From assembly GCA_036394575.1 (NCBI GenBank), contig DASWEY010000077.1:62001-126000 (forward strand): a stretch of DNA of 64,000 nucleotides, in the 5' to 3' direction. Position 1 is the first letter of the stretch; every line of letters starts with the position of its first letter. The notes beneath the pieces were generated by a model that saw nothing but the letters and a program-made list of their open reading frames with translations, was not told the DNA's origin and searched no databases. This DNA comes from UKL13-2 sp036394575 (GTDB taxonomy: Bacteria > Pseudomonadota > Gammaproteobacteria > Burkholderiales > Usitatibacteraceae). A program made the position numbers and the translations under genes. Positions 33,518 through 43,200 of the stretch are shown here, piece by piece.

Positions 33518-34294
33518 ATGACTGAATCCTCCGAATCCTTTACGACCCTCCCGCCCGCTTACCACCCCGTCAATTCGCTGCTCGCGGGCCGCGTCATCCT
33601 GGTAACCGGCGCCGGCCAGGGCCTCGGCCGCACTGCTGCGCTGGCTTTCGCGGCGCACGGCGCCAGCGTCATCCTGCATGGCCGCAACATGGCCAAGCTT
33701 GAAACCGTGTACGACGAAATCGAGGCCGCCGGCGCCCCGCAGCCGGCGATTCTGCCCCTCGACTTCCTGGCCGCAACGCAGGCGGAGCTCGATGGATTCG
33801 CGCAGTCCATACACGGCGCTTTCGGACGCCTGGACGGGATCTTCCATGCCGCCTCGCATTTTTCGCCGCTGATGGCGCTGGGTCTGCAGGACCTGGATAC
33901 CTGGCAAAAACATCTCACCGTAAACCTCGCCGTGCCGGCGGCGCTGACGCGCGCCTGCCTGCCCCTGCTGAGACGCGCACCGGATGCAGCCGTCGTCTTT
34001 TTGTCCGAAACCCACGCGATCACGCCGACCGCTTATTGGGGAGTGTTCGCCACGGCCAAAAGCGCTCTGACCACGCTTGCCCGCACCTGGAATGCCGAAA
34101 TGTCGGCGACACCGGCACTGCGCTTTCGCGTCTGCGTCCCGGGGCCCGTCGACAGCCCGATGCGCGCCCAGAGCCACCCCGGCGAGCTGTCTTCTTCGCT
34201 GCCGTCGGCGCACAGCCTCGCCCCGCACTTCGTCTATCTGCTCGGTCCGGACAGCAGGACGGGCGGCGAGATTCTTTACAAATGTGCTCCTTAA
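33518..34294 (+). CDS. YciK-like short-chain oxidoreductase with altered active site
   Basis: The protein has 258 residues and resembles E. coli YciK along its length: TGAGQGLGRTAAL, ILHGRNMAKLE, and a C-terminal YLLGPDSRTGGEI. The cofactor loop is intact (residues 30-37). The active-site YxxxK of the family reads FATAK, so the catalytic Tyr is Phe177; Lys181 and Ser163 remain. NNAG is also replaced by HAAS. It may therefore bind cofactor without ordinary SDR catalysis. ATG 33518 follows the hpnE stop by 7 bp, so it is co-transcribed, though a link to squalene synthesis is only inferred. Confidence 0.82.
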   Translation: MTESSESFTTLPPAYHPVNSLLAGRVILVTGAGQGLGRTAALAFAAHGASVILHGRNMAKLETVYDEIEAAGAPQPAILPLDFLAATQAELDGFAQSIHGAFGRLDGIFHAASHFSPLMALGLQDLDTWQKHLTVNLAVPAALTRACLPLLRRAPDAAVVFLSETHAITPTAYWGVFATAKSALTTLARTWNAEMSATPALRFRVCVPGPVDSPMRAQSHPGELSSSLPSAHSLAPHFVYLLGPDSRTGGEILYKCAP

Positions 34295-34312
34295 TGTGCG
34301 CCGCCGCACATT
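34293..34312. repeat. Palindrome over the SDR stop codon
   Basis: AATGTGCG and CGCACATT flank CCGC. There is no T-tract, so it is either an operator-like site or a weak hairpin at the end of the hpnCDE-SDR operon. Confidence 0.4.
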
Positions 34313-34455
34313 CCATCAATGGGAGAGGTTGATATGGTTTCGAAAGCCCGGCAGTTTTCGGTAAACTACGGGGGAGTCAATACGCCCGGCGCTTCGGCTG
34401 TTGAAGTCGCCGCCCTATTCCGCATTCGATCCAACGTTTTATTGCGACCATCATC

Positions 34456-35769
34456 GTGAACGCCATGCTCGAGCAAGGAAATCGTACGTTTATCGGCAGC
34501 GTCTGCTTTGTCGATATTGTCGGCTATTCCAAGCAGTCCGTTTCCGAACAGATCCTGTTGAAGGATCGTTTCACCTCCCTTCTTTCCGATTCGCTGAAGG
34601 ATGTCGCGCCCGATCAGCGCATCATTCTGGACACCGGCGACGGTGCCGCCCTCAGTTTCCTCGGCGACCCCGAGGACGCGCTGTTCGTGAGCATGAATAT
34701 GCGCGATTTCCTGACGCGCGCGGCGGTCGAGCGTGCCGAGGCCGTTTCCGCCAATGCCCAGGGCGGCGATGTCCAGCTCGTCAACGAACTCAGCCTGCGC
34801 ATCGGCGTAAACCTCGGTCCCGTAAAGTTGATTCGCGATATCAACGGCCAGCCCAATATCGTCGGCGACGGCATCAATGTCGCGCAACGCATCATGAGTT
34901 TCGCCCATCCCGGCCAGATCGTCGTGTCGCGCTCCTATTACGATGTGGTGTCGGTGATCTCCGATGAGTACGCCAAGCTCTTCAAATACGAAGGCTCGCG
35001 CACCGACAAGCATGTGCGCGAGCATGAAATTTATATCGTCGGTGAATCGGCCGCTGCCTTCAACCAGGCCAAGGCCGGCATGGTTGACCGCGCCGCTTCC
35101 ACCAACACCAAGGTGCGCGCGGGTGGCCTGGGGGTGTCGAACGGCACCTATCCACTCAAGGGTCAGGATGCGCCCGCCGCGGATGCGGCGGCGACAAGCG
35201 GCGGCCTCGGCGGCCTCCTCGCCCTGTTGCAGGACCACAAGAAACTCACCATGGTCGGCGGCGCGCTGGCCGTGGTGGTGCTGGCCCTGCTGTTTGCGCT
35301 GATCGTCAAAAAACCAGGGGACAGGCCGGCAATGGCCGCAACGGCTGCCGCAACAAAAGTGGCGCCGGTTGAAACAGCGACAGCTCCACCCGCCGCGGCG
35401 CAAGTACCGAGCGGCGCGGCTGAGCCCGCCGCAGTGGATGCCACGTCGCCGGACAACCCGGCCGCTGCCGTCGACGACAAAGCAGCCAAGGCCGAACAAA
35501 GCAGGATTGACGCCGCCAAGGTCGAAGCCGCCAAAGCGGAAGCCGCGAGACTTGCTGCGCTGCAGGGTGTCGTCAATTTCAGCGTCCAGCCCTGGGGAAA
35601 TGTATTCATCAACGGCAAATCGATCGGCGCATCACCGCCACTAAAACAAACCCGGCTGGCGCCCGGCAAGTACAAAATAGAAATCAAGAACACGACTTTC
35701 GCGCCGTTCGTTGCCAATATCGAAATAAAGTCGAAAGAAGAACTGGGGATCAAGCACAAGTTCCAGTAG
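34456..35769 (+). CDS. Class III nucleotidyl cyclase-like membrane protein with PEGA-like C-terminus
   Basis: The protein has 437 residues. The N-terminal cyclase homology domain has metal ligands D20 (CFVDIVGYS) and D62 (DTGDGAALSF) and the transition-state pair N141/R145 (GDGINVAQRI), so activity is plausible. One membrane helix is at 264-284, followed by an Ala/Pro-rich linker. A C-terminal PEGA-like beta domain (VNFSVQPWGNVFINGKSIG...LAPGKYKIEI) is presumably periplasmic. This would link a surface domain to cAMP or cGMP output in the cytosol. GTG 34456 is used; ATG 34465 is also possible. It opens a three-gene cassette with a lipoprotein and a kinase. Confidence 0.78.
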   Translation: MNAMLEQGNRTFIGSVCFVDIVGYSKQSVSEQILLKDRFTSLLSDSLKDVAPDQRIILDTGDGAALSFLGDPEDALFVSMNMRDFLTRAAVERAEAVSANAQGGDVQLVNELSLRIGVNLGPVKLIRDINGQPNIVGDGINVAQRIMSFAHPGQIVVSRSYYDVVSVISDEYAKLFKYEGSRTDKHVREHEIYIVGESAAAFNQAKAGMVDRAASTNTKVRAGGLGVSNGTYPLKGQDAPAADAAATSGGLGGLLALLQDHKKLTMVGGALAVVVLALLFALIVKKPGDRPAMAATAAATKVAPVETATAPPAAAQVPSGAAEPAAVDATSPDNPAAAVDDKAAKAEQSRIDAAKVEAAKAEAARLAALQGVVNFSVQPWGNVFINGKSIGASPPLKQTRLAPGKYKIEIKNTTFAPFVANIEIKSKEELGIKHKFQ

Positions 35770-35833
35770 CCCGCGACAAAGCGTAATCCCGAAATTTTGT
35801 CGCCCACCATCGCATTCAAGGTCCGTCAACATA

Positions 35834-36664
35834 ATGTGTCTTTCTGCCGATCATCGCATTCATCCAGATGGCGAGGCCGAGCCTGCATACGCGTCGTGGC
35901 GTCTGCTGGGTTCGGCCGTGTTCGCGCTGATGGTGCTTGCGGGATGCGTGCTGCCCCCGACCACCCCGGCCGGGCCTTCGTCGGATGAGGCCGCCAGGAA
36001 GCAGCGATTTGACCGCGCCCAGCTCAACCTCGGCGACGGCCTGAAACGTTACGAGACCGGCGCCTACGACGAGGCAATCAAGAACTTTCTGCTCGCACTC
36101 GACAGCGGCGTGCTGACCGTTCCGCAGCAGGTGACGGCGCGCAAGCATATGGCGTTCATTCATTGCCTCGGCGGACGGGAAGCGGCTTGCAAGGACGAGT
36201 TCCAGAAGGTTCTCGCCCTGGATAGCAAATTCGAACTGCCAGCGGCCGAGGCCGGGCACCCCGCGTGGGGCCCGGTATTCAAGGCGGTCAAGAACGAGGG
36301 CGAAGCGCGCAAACCCCGGTTTCCGTTGCTGCTGCCAGCCCTTCTTGCCCCGTCGGTGGCCGACCAGCGCATCAACGAGGGAATGACGGCTTACGACGCG
36401 GCCGACTATAACAAGACCATCAAATCCTTTCAGGAGGCCCTTAAGGAATCTCTTTCCGACAGCGAGCAGATCCGGGTTCGCAAATACCTGGCCTTCAGCT
36501 ATTGTCTGAGCAACCGCGGTTCGCTGGGCCGCGCCGAATTCGAAAAAATCCTGCAACTCAAGCCGGACTTTAACCTGGAGCCGGCCGAAGCCGGCCACCC
36601 CTCATGGGGGCCCTCGTTCCGGGCGGCCAAGTCCAAACAGAAACCTAATCCGGCGAAAAAATAA
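35834..36664 (+). CDS. TssQ-like lipoprotein with two repeated domains
   Basis: The protein has 276 residues. Its lipobox is MVLAGC (Cys near residue 38), with an N-terminal extension before the hydrophobic stretch. Two homologous TPR-like units follow. Each has a DxGDxxxxY-type helix pair, a RKxxAFxxC helix and the ending AEAGHPxWGPxFxAxK (about residues 60-155 and 180-270). That ending recalls the TssQ family of lipoproteins associated with type VI secretion in Betaproteobacteria. No other T6SS gene is in the window. It lies 7 bp before the kinase gene, so the two are surely co-expressed. Confidence 0.7.
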   Translation: MCLSADHRIHPDGEAEPAYASWRLLGSAVFALMVLAGCVLPPTTPAGPSSDEAARKQRFDRAQLNLGDGLKRYETGAYDEAIKNFLLALDSGVLTVPQQVTARKHMAFIHCLGGREAACKDEFQKVLALDSKFELPAAEAGHPAWGPVFKAVKNEGEARKPRFPLLLPALLAPSVADQRINEGMTAYDAADYNKTIKSFQEALKESLSDSEQIRVRKYLAFSYCLSNRGSLGRAEFEKILQLKPDFNLEPAEAGHPSWGPSFRAAKSKQKPNPAKK

Positions 36665-36671
36665 TACTTCC

Positions 36672-37964
36672 ATGATCGAAACGCTGGGCCGTTACAAAAT
36701 TCTCTCGACCATCGGCCAAGGCGCGATGGGCGTAGTCTATAAGGCTGTCGATCCGATGATCGATCGCACCGTTGCGATCAAGACCGTCAACCTGTCGCTC
36801 AACAAGGACGATCAGGCCGAATACGAGGCGCGCTTCCAGCAGGAAATCAAGGCTGCTGGACGCCTGAACCACCCCAATATCGTCACCATCTACGACGTCG
36901 GCCGCAACGAGAACATGGCCTATATGGCCATGGAATTCCTGGAGGGCAAGGAACTCAAGGACATCCTGGCGACGGGCGAGCGACCGGCAGTGGCCTCGAC
37001 CGTGGACTGGATCGCGCAGGTAGCCCTGGGCCTGGGCGCGGCGCACGAGAACGACATCATCCATCGCGACGTCAAACCATCGAACATCATGATCGTGCGC
37101 GGGGGCTTCGCCAAGATCACCGATTTCGGCATTGCCCGCATGTCCGCCTCGGCCGTAAAGACCATGACCGGCCTGATTCTTGGCAGCCCGCGTTATATGT
37201 CCCCCGAGCAGGTCATCGGCCGCGCGCTGGATCACCGTACCGATATTTTTTCACTCGGCGTGGTGCTGTACGAGACGTTGACGGGCACGCCGCCGTTTGA
37301 TGGCGATAACGTCAATGCCATCATGTACGCCACGGTCAACCACCCGCCGCCGCCGCCGTCCAGCGCCAATGCCGATGTGCCGACCATGCTCGACCTGATC
37401 GTCGCCAAGGCGCTGGCCAAGACGATCGATGAACGCTACCAGAGCATGCGCGAATTCGCCCAGGATCTGAACGAAGTCAAGCGCCAACTGGCGAGCGCCG
37501 CACCCGGTGCGAAAATCATCGCCACCCAGGCGCCTTCGCAACCCAAGCCGGTTTCGCTCGATGCCCTGGGTATCGGCGGCCGCTATCAGAAAAAAGAAGC
37601 CGAAGAAGAGGTCAAACCGCTCAAGCTAGCCAAGAAATTCGATTCCTTCGACGCCACCTTGAAACTTGCGGCCATGACCAACCAGACGGCCGATTTTTCG
37701 GATTACATTTCCGAAACGCAGAAAATGCGCGCCTACAAAGGAGAAGCACCCAGCCAGCCGGTTGCTCCACAATCGGCCCCTGTCAAGCGCGCGCCAGCGC
37801 TGGCAGCAGCACCCGTGCCGGCCGATACCACCCCCACCCTGCAACTTGATGCGTATGGCGAACCGGAGCCCCAAAGCCGCCTGCCCATGTATGTCGCGCT
37901 CGGTATTGTCGCCTTGCTGGCGGTGCTGGCCATCGGCCTGTCGATTGCACTGATCCTGCGTTAG
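36672..37964 (+). CDS. Transmembrane Ser/Thr protein kinase (Hanks type)
   Basis: The protein has 430 residues. The kinase domain (about 8-270) has the Gly loop GQGAMG (15-20), K37, the catalytic HRDVKPSN (131-138), DFG (151-153) and the APE-like SPEQ. All catalytic residues are present. A Pro/Ala-rich juxtamembrane region follows, and one membrane helix at the very C-terminus (about 407-429) leaves almost nothing outside, so it has no sensor domain of its own. The neighbouring cyclase and lipoprotein may supply input. Kinases with TssQ-like partners suggest control of secretion or envelope processes, which is an inference. Confidence 0.9.
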   Translation: MIETLGRYKILSTIGQGAMGVVYKAVDPMIDRTVAIKTVNLSLNKDDQAEYEARFQQEIKAAGRLNHPNIVTIYDVGRNENMAYMAMEFLEGKELKDILATGERPAVASTVDWIAQVALGLGAAHENDIIHRDVKPSNIMIVRGGFAKITDFGIARMSASAVKTMTGLILGSPRYMSPEQVIGRALDHRTDIFSLGVVLYETLTGTPPFDGDNVNAIMYATVNHPPPPPSSANADVPTMLDLIVAKALAKTIDERYQSMREFAQDLNEVKRQLASAAPGAKIIATQAPSQPKPVSLDALGIGGRYQKKEAEEEVKPLKLAKKFDSFDATLKLAAMTNQTADFSDYISETQKMRAYKGEAPSQPVAPQSAPVKRAPALAAAPVPADTTPTLQLDAYGEPEPQSRLPMYVALGIVALLAVLAIGLSIALILR

Positions 37965-37989
37965 GCAAGATCACCTGCGCGCGGCGCCG

Positions 37990-38685
37990 TCAGTCCGCGC
38001 CGGCAATTCGTTTGCCGGCGGCCACCTTCTTCGGCTCGCAGACGGTCGGTGTCCGTGCGAGGTTCAACGGTTTGGCTCCCAGTCCGGCAAGATAGATATC
38101 GACCATGCCTTCGGCTTCCCTGGCCAGCGGAAAATAGCCGGGGTCGAGCACCCAGTTGGCAATCAGCCCATCGATCATGGCATGCATGCCGATGGCGGCA
38201 CGACGCGGGTTTACCGTTGCCGGGAGCTGTCCCTTGTCGATGGCATGACGAATCCCCTCCTCCACCTGCAACAGACAGGCGTTACGGCCCTCCAGCTGAC
38301 GTTCGCGCATCGGGAGCATATCGGCCACGAATTCGCATTTATGGCAAAAAATATCGAATACGCGCTGCAATTGTTCGTCGCTTGCGGTGCGCACCAGCAC
38401 ATTGATGGCGCAGGTGCGGATATAAGTCAATGGGTCGTTGAGTGACTGGTCGCCGGAACGTATCACCATTTCTTCCATCGGCAGGGTGACCCGCTCCATC
38501 ATTGCATCGAACAGATCGGCCTTGTTTTTGAAATGCCAGTAAATCGCGCCGCGGGTCAGGCCAGCAGCCTCGGCGATTTCGTTCAGGGAAGTGCGCGAGA
38601 CGCCCTTTTCGTTGAATACCCGTTCCGCCGTATCCAGCAACAGACTGCGCGTCTCGTTGGCTTCCTCTTTGGTCTTCCTGGCCAT
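37990..38685 (-). CDS. TetR-family repressor of the RND efflux operon (AcrR/TtgR-like)
   Basis: The protein has 231 residues. The N-terminal helix-turn-helix reads TSLNEIAEAAGLTRGAIYWHFKNKADLF, close to AcrR/TtgR, with a C-terminal ligand-binding domain. It diverges from the efflux genes, and the spacer contains a 24-bp operator with the AcrR-type arms. It should release DNA on binding drugs or other hydrophobic ligands and derepress the pump. Confidence 0.92.
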   Translation of the reverse strand: MARKTKEEANETRSLLLDTAERVFNEKGVSRTSLNEIAEAAGLTRGAIYWHFKNKADLFDAMMERVTLPMEEMVIRSGDQSLNDPLTYIRTCAINVLVRTASDEQLQRVFDIFCHKCEFVADMLPMRERQLEGRNACLLQVEEGIRHAIDKGQLPATVNPRRAAIGMHAMIDGLIANWVLDPGYFPLAREAEGMVDIYLAGLGAKPLNLARTPTVCEPKKVAAGKRIAGAD

Positions 38686-38780
38686 CCTTGTGCTGCTCCT
38701 TGGCTGCTTCTCGTACCGCTTTTCTTTAACGCCGCCACCCGTTTTGTGGTGCCAGCAACGTTGTCATGCAGATTTCACTT

Positions 38781-38804
38781 TACATACATGCACGTATGTA
38801 TGTA
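38781..38804. promoter_or_regulatory. AcrR-type operator
   Basis: The arms TACATACAT (38781-38789) and ATGTATGTA (38796-38804) flank the 6-bp centre GCACGT. As I recall the E. coli AcrR operator, its two 9-bp arms and 6-bp spacing are the same. A TTTACA (38779-38784) overlaps the left arm and could be the -35 of the efflux operon, so bound repressor would block the polymerase. Confidence 0.85.
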
Positions 38805-38860
38805 TCCTACCCGTTATCCCGTTTTTCCGCAAGTGCGCCCGCCTTGGCTTGCCTTATGTC

Positions 38861-38920
38861 AATTTTCGTACTTCACTCTAAATTTTCGTACTTCATTCTC
38901 AATTTCCGCACTTCATTCGT
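38861..38920. repeat. Three tandem 20-bp direct repeats in the efflux leader
   Basis: The units at 38861-38880, 38881-38900 and 38901-38920 share AATTTTCGTACTTCANTC (the third has AATTTCCGCACTTC). They are exactly contiguous and 20 bp each, about two DNA turns, and lie between the operator and the membrane fusion protein start. Confidence 0.8.
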
Positions 38921-38954
38921 TATGACCACTATTGCCGCAGAAAAGGAACGTTCA

Positions 38955-40259
38955 ATGATATCCACCCCTGTCTCCGTCCGGGCCCTCGGGCCCCAAACTG
39001 CAGTAGCCGCCGCGATCGCGGTGACATTGATGCTGGCCTTGAGCGCCTGCGACCGTGGCGCGGGCGCCGCCGGCATGAGCGGTATGCCCCCGGCCGCCGT
39101 GACCTACCAGACGGTGGCCCCGCAGGAAGTCAGCGTCGAGCAGGAATATGTAGCGCAGGCCAATGGTTCACGCGAGGTCGAAATCCGCGCGCGCGTCAAC
39201 GGCATCATCGAAAAAAGGCTCTATGCCGAGGGCAGTTTCGTCAAGGCGGGCACCCCCCTGTTTCGTCTCGACGCGGCCACATACGCCGCCGCTGCCGCAC
39301 AGGCCGAAGCCACGCTCGACAGCGCCGACGCCAATCTGAAACAGGCCGAACGCGAATACAACCGCCTGAAACCGCTGATCGACGCCAAGGCCATCAGTCA
39401 GAAAGAATGGGATAGCGCGGCCTCCGCTTTCGATGTTGCCCGCGCGCAGCAAAAACAGGCGCAGGCGCAGCTGACCAGTGCCAGGGTCGATCTGGGATAC
39501 ACCAATATCGTGGCGCCGATTTCCGGTTCGATTGGCCGCGCGCTCAAGATGGAAGGCTCGCTGGCCAATGCCGCCAGCGACAGCCTGCTGGCGACGATGG
39601 CGCAGACCGATCCGATTCATGTCAACTTCTCGATCACCGAGAACGAGCGCAACAGCGCCCAGGCCGAGCTCGCCTCGGGTGCCCTGAAGTTGCCGCCCGG
39701 TGGTTATGTGGTCAGGCTCAAGACCTCCGAGGGACAGGCGCTGAAACCCGTCGGCAAACTGAATTTCACCGATTACAAGGCCGACGCCAATACCGGCACC
39801 TACGCCGCGCGCGCCGAATTTCCGAACGCCGACGGCGTGCTTACGCCCGGCCAGTTTGTGCGCGTGGTGCTTACGGGCGCCAGGCGTCCCGGCGCCATCG
39901 TGGTCCCGCAGCGCGCGGTGCTTGACGGGCCGACGGGCAAATATGTGTACCTGGTCGGCAAGGGTCAGGATGGCAAGCCTGCCGCAGAACCGCGCCCGGT
40001 GGTACCTGGCGAATGGGTCTCGCTTGAGGGCAAGGAACACAACGGCTGGGTGATCCGCGACGGACTCAAGGTGGGCGACCAGGTGGTTATCGACGGTATG
40101 GCACGAATCTTCTTCCCCGGCCAATCTCTCCATCCGATGACCGCCGCCGAGGCCGAAGCTGCCGCCAAGGCCGCAGCGCAGGCGCCGGGCGGACCCGCCG
40201 GCAAGCCCGAGGCGGAAAAGCCGGCCGAAAAACCCGCCGACAAACCCGCCGCCAAGTAA
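38955..40259 (+). CDS. RND efflux membrane fusion protein (AcrA/MexA-like lipoprotein)
   Basis: The protein has 434 residues when started at ATG 38955, which has AAAGGAACG just upstream and gives a lipoprotein signal ending LMLALSAC. An in-frame Met at 38922 is the alternative. The order is that of HlyD/MFP adaptors: beta-barrel/lipoyl strands (EVEIRARVNGIIEKRLYAEGS), a coiled-coil hairpin (about 115-165), the second lipoyl half (NIVAPISGSIGRALKMEGS) and a membrane-proximal domain. The C-terminus is an Ala/Lys/Pro-rich tail. It bridges the inner-membrane pump and the outer-membrane channel. Confidence 0.93.
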   Translation: MISTPVSVRALGPQTAVAAAIAVTLMLALSACDRGAGAAGMSGMPPAAVTYQTVAPQEVSVEQEYVAQANGSREVEIRARVNGIIEKRLYAEGSFVKAGTPLFRLDAATYAAAAAQAEATLDSADANLKQAEREYNRLKPLIDAKAISQKEWDSAASAFDVARAQQKQAQAQLTSARVDLGYTNIVAPISGSIGRALKMEGSLANAASDSLLATMAQTDPIHVNFSITENERNSAQAELASGALKLPPGGYVVRLKTSEGQALKPVGKLNFTDYKADANTGTYAARAEFPNADGVLTPGQFVRVVLTGARRPGAIVVPQRAVLDGPTGKYVYLVGKGQDGKPAAEPRPVVPGEWVSLEGKEHNGWVIRDGLKVGDQVVIDGMARIFFPGQSLHPMTAAEAEAAAKAAAQAPGGPAGKPEAEKPAEKPADKPAAK

Positions 40260-40277
40260 GCGCAAAGGATATCCCCA

Positions 40278-43200
40278 ATGTTTTCACGTTTCTTCATTGA
40301 CCGGCCCATCTTTGCCTTCGTGATCTCGATCTTCATCGTGATCGCGGGCCTGGCGGCCATGCGCGCGTTGCCGATCGCGCAATATCCGGAAATCTCGCCG
40401 CCTGTAGTGCAGGTGATTGCGGTCTATCCCGGCGCTTCCGCCGAGGTGATCGAACAGACCGTCGCCACTCCCATCGAAAATGCGCTGACCGGCCTCGAGG
40501 GCCTGATGTACATGTCCTCGACCTCGACCTCAAACGGCACCGTCACCATCCAGGTGACCTTCGAGATCGGCACCGATCCCGACAAGGCCGCGCAAAACAT
40601 CAACAACCGCGTCAAGCAGGTCGAGGCCAAGCTGCCCCAGGAAACGCGCCGCCAGGGCGTCACGGTCGAAAAAGGCTCGTCCGCCTTCCTGCAGGTGCTG
40701 GCCTTCTATTCGCCCGACGGCCGCTTCAACGATCTGTATACCTCCAACTATGTGACGCTGAATGTGCTGGACAACATCAAGCGCATTCCCGGCACCACCA
40801 ATGTGCAGATCTTCGGCGCCAAGGACTACGCCATGCGCATCTGGCTGAAGCCGGATCGCATGACGCAGCTGAAAGTGACTGTCGATGAAGTGACGCGCGC
40901 GCTCAACGAGCAAAACGCGCAGTTCGCCGCCGGCAAGATCGGCCAAAGCCCGAATGGCGGCGGCCAGGAAATGGTCTATACCATTACCACCAAGGGCCGC
41001 CTGATTGCCGCCGAAGAATTCGAGAACATCATCGTGCGCTCCAATCCGGACGGCAATCGCCTGCGCCTGAAGGATATCGCCCGTGTCGAACTCGGCTCCA
41101 AGGACTATGATTTCATCGGCCGCGTCAATGGCCAGCCGGCCACGCTCATCGGCATTTTCCTGCAGCCCGGCGCCAATGCGCTCAGTGTGGCTGAAGACGT
41201 CAATACCACTCTCACCAAGCTGAAGGCGCGCTTCCCCGAGGGCCTGACCTATTCCGTGCCCTACGACACCACGCGTTTCGTAAAAGTGTCGATCCGCGAA
41301 GTGGTGAAGACCCTCGCCGAAGCCATGGCCCTGGTGTTTCTGGTGGTGTTCCTGTTCCTGCAGAATTGGCGCGCCACGCTGATCCCGTTCGCCGCGGTGC
41401 CGGTGTCCCTGATCGGCACTTTTGCCGGATTGCAACTGCTCGGTTACTCGATCAATACCCTGACCCTGTTCGGCATGGTGTTGTCGATCGGCATCGTGGT
41501 GGACGACGCCATCGTCGTGCTGGAAAACGTCGAGCGCCATATGCATGAAGACGGCCTGCAGGCGCGCGAGGCCGCGATCAAGGCCATGCACGAAGTCACG
41601 GGCCCGGTGATCGCCATCGTGCTGGTGCTGGTCTCGGTATTCGTGCCGATCGCCTTCCTCGGCGGCCTCACCGGCGAACTGTATCGCCAGTTCGCGGTGA
41701 CGATCTCGATTTCGGTGGTGATTTCCGGCCTGATCGCGCTGACCATGACGCCCGCGCTGTGCGTGGTGGTACTGAAAGGCCAGGCGCGCACGCCGGGGCG
41801 CTTCTTCACCTGGTTCAACGGCTGGTTCGCGCGCGTCACGCGGCATTACACCGGGGGCGTGCTGTGGATGATCCGGCGCGGCGCGCTGGGCGTGATCCTG
41901 TTTCTCGGCATGGTTGTCATCACCGCCGGCCTGTGGAAGTTCACACCAGGCTCGCTGGTGCCCGACGAGGACCAGGGTTACTACATCGCCGCCGTGTTCC
42001 TGCCGGAGGGCTCTTCGCTGGAGCGCACCGACAAGGTGATGACCGAAGTGGTCGCCGCCATCCGCTCCAATCCGGCCAATGAATACGTGATCGCCTTCAC
42101 CGGCTTCGACTTTCTGGGCGGCGGCTACAAAAACAGTGCGGCTACCGTCTTCGTGACGCAGAAGCACTGGGACGAACGCAAGATTTCCACCCAGCAACTG
42201 GTGGGCGAGTTTTTCATGAAGACCGGCGGCATCAAGGAGGCGCTGGTGCTGGCCTTCAACCCGCCGCCGATCTTCGGCCTCGGCAACACGGCCGGCTTCG
42301 AGGTCTATTTGCAGAACCGGGGCGAAGGCGGAGCGGCCAAGCTGGCCCAGGCCATCGGCGCCATCCAGGGCGCAGCCAGCCAGAGCAAGATCCTGGCCGG
42401 GGTGCAGACGCTGTGGAAATCGTCATCGCCGCAATTGAAAATCGATGTCGATCGGGAAAAAGCCAAGGCGCTCGGCATCCCGCTCGACAGCGCCTTCAAC
42501 ACCCTGGCCGCGACGCTGGGCACCTATTACGTGAACGATTTCAATAAATATGGTCGCGCCTGGCAGGTGCTGATGTCGGCCGACAGCCAGTACCGCAAGC
42601 GACCGGACGATATCGGACGCATCTATGTGAAAAGCGATCGCGGCGCCCTGATCCCGGTCTCGGCGTTCGCCAAGGTGGAATATTCCGCCGGGCCCGACAC
42701 GCTGGATCGCTACAACAACCTGCCCGCGGTGAAGTTGCTCGGGCAGGCCGCGCCAGGCCACTCGTCCGGCGAGGCCATCACCGAGATGGAAAGGATCGCC
42801 GCGCAGGTACTGCCGTCCGATATGAGCTATGACTGGACCGGTTCCTCGTTCCAGGAGAAACGTTCTTCCGGCACCTCCGGTATCGCGCTGGCCCTGGCGG
42901 CCCTGATGGCCTTCCTGATTCTCGCCGCGCAATACGAAAAATGGTCCTTGCCGCTGTCGGTGCTGCTCGCGATGCCCTTCGGCATCTTCGGCTCGCTGTT
43001 CGCCATCTGGCTCGTCAGTCACGTCGGCGTATTCTTCGGCAGGGCGCAACTCACCAATGACGTGTACTTCCAGATCGGATTGGTGACCCTGCTGGGCCTT
43101 TCGGCCAAGAACGCGATCCTGATCGTGGAATTCGCCGTCTACAAATCGGCGGAAGGCATGTCGGCTGCGGCCGCCGCGCTGGAGGCTGCGCGCCTGCGCT

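Noticed and set aside
34456..37964. Type VI secretion cluster
   Set aside because: Only a TssQ-like lipoprotein is present; no sheath, baseplate, Hcp, VgrG or ClpV gene lies in the window.
40530..42197. Long minus-strand frame opposite the RND pump gene
   Set aside because: Antisense shadow of a fully conserved AcrB-like protein.
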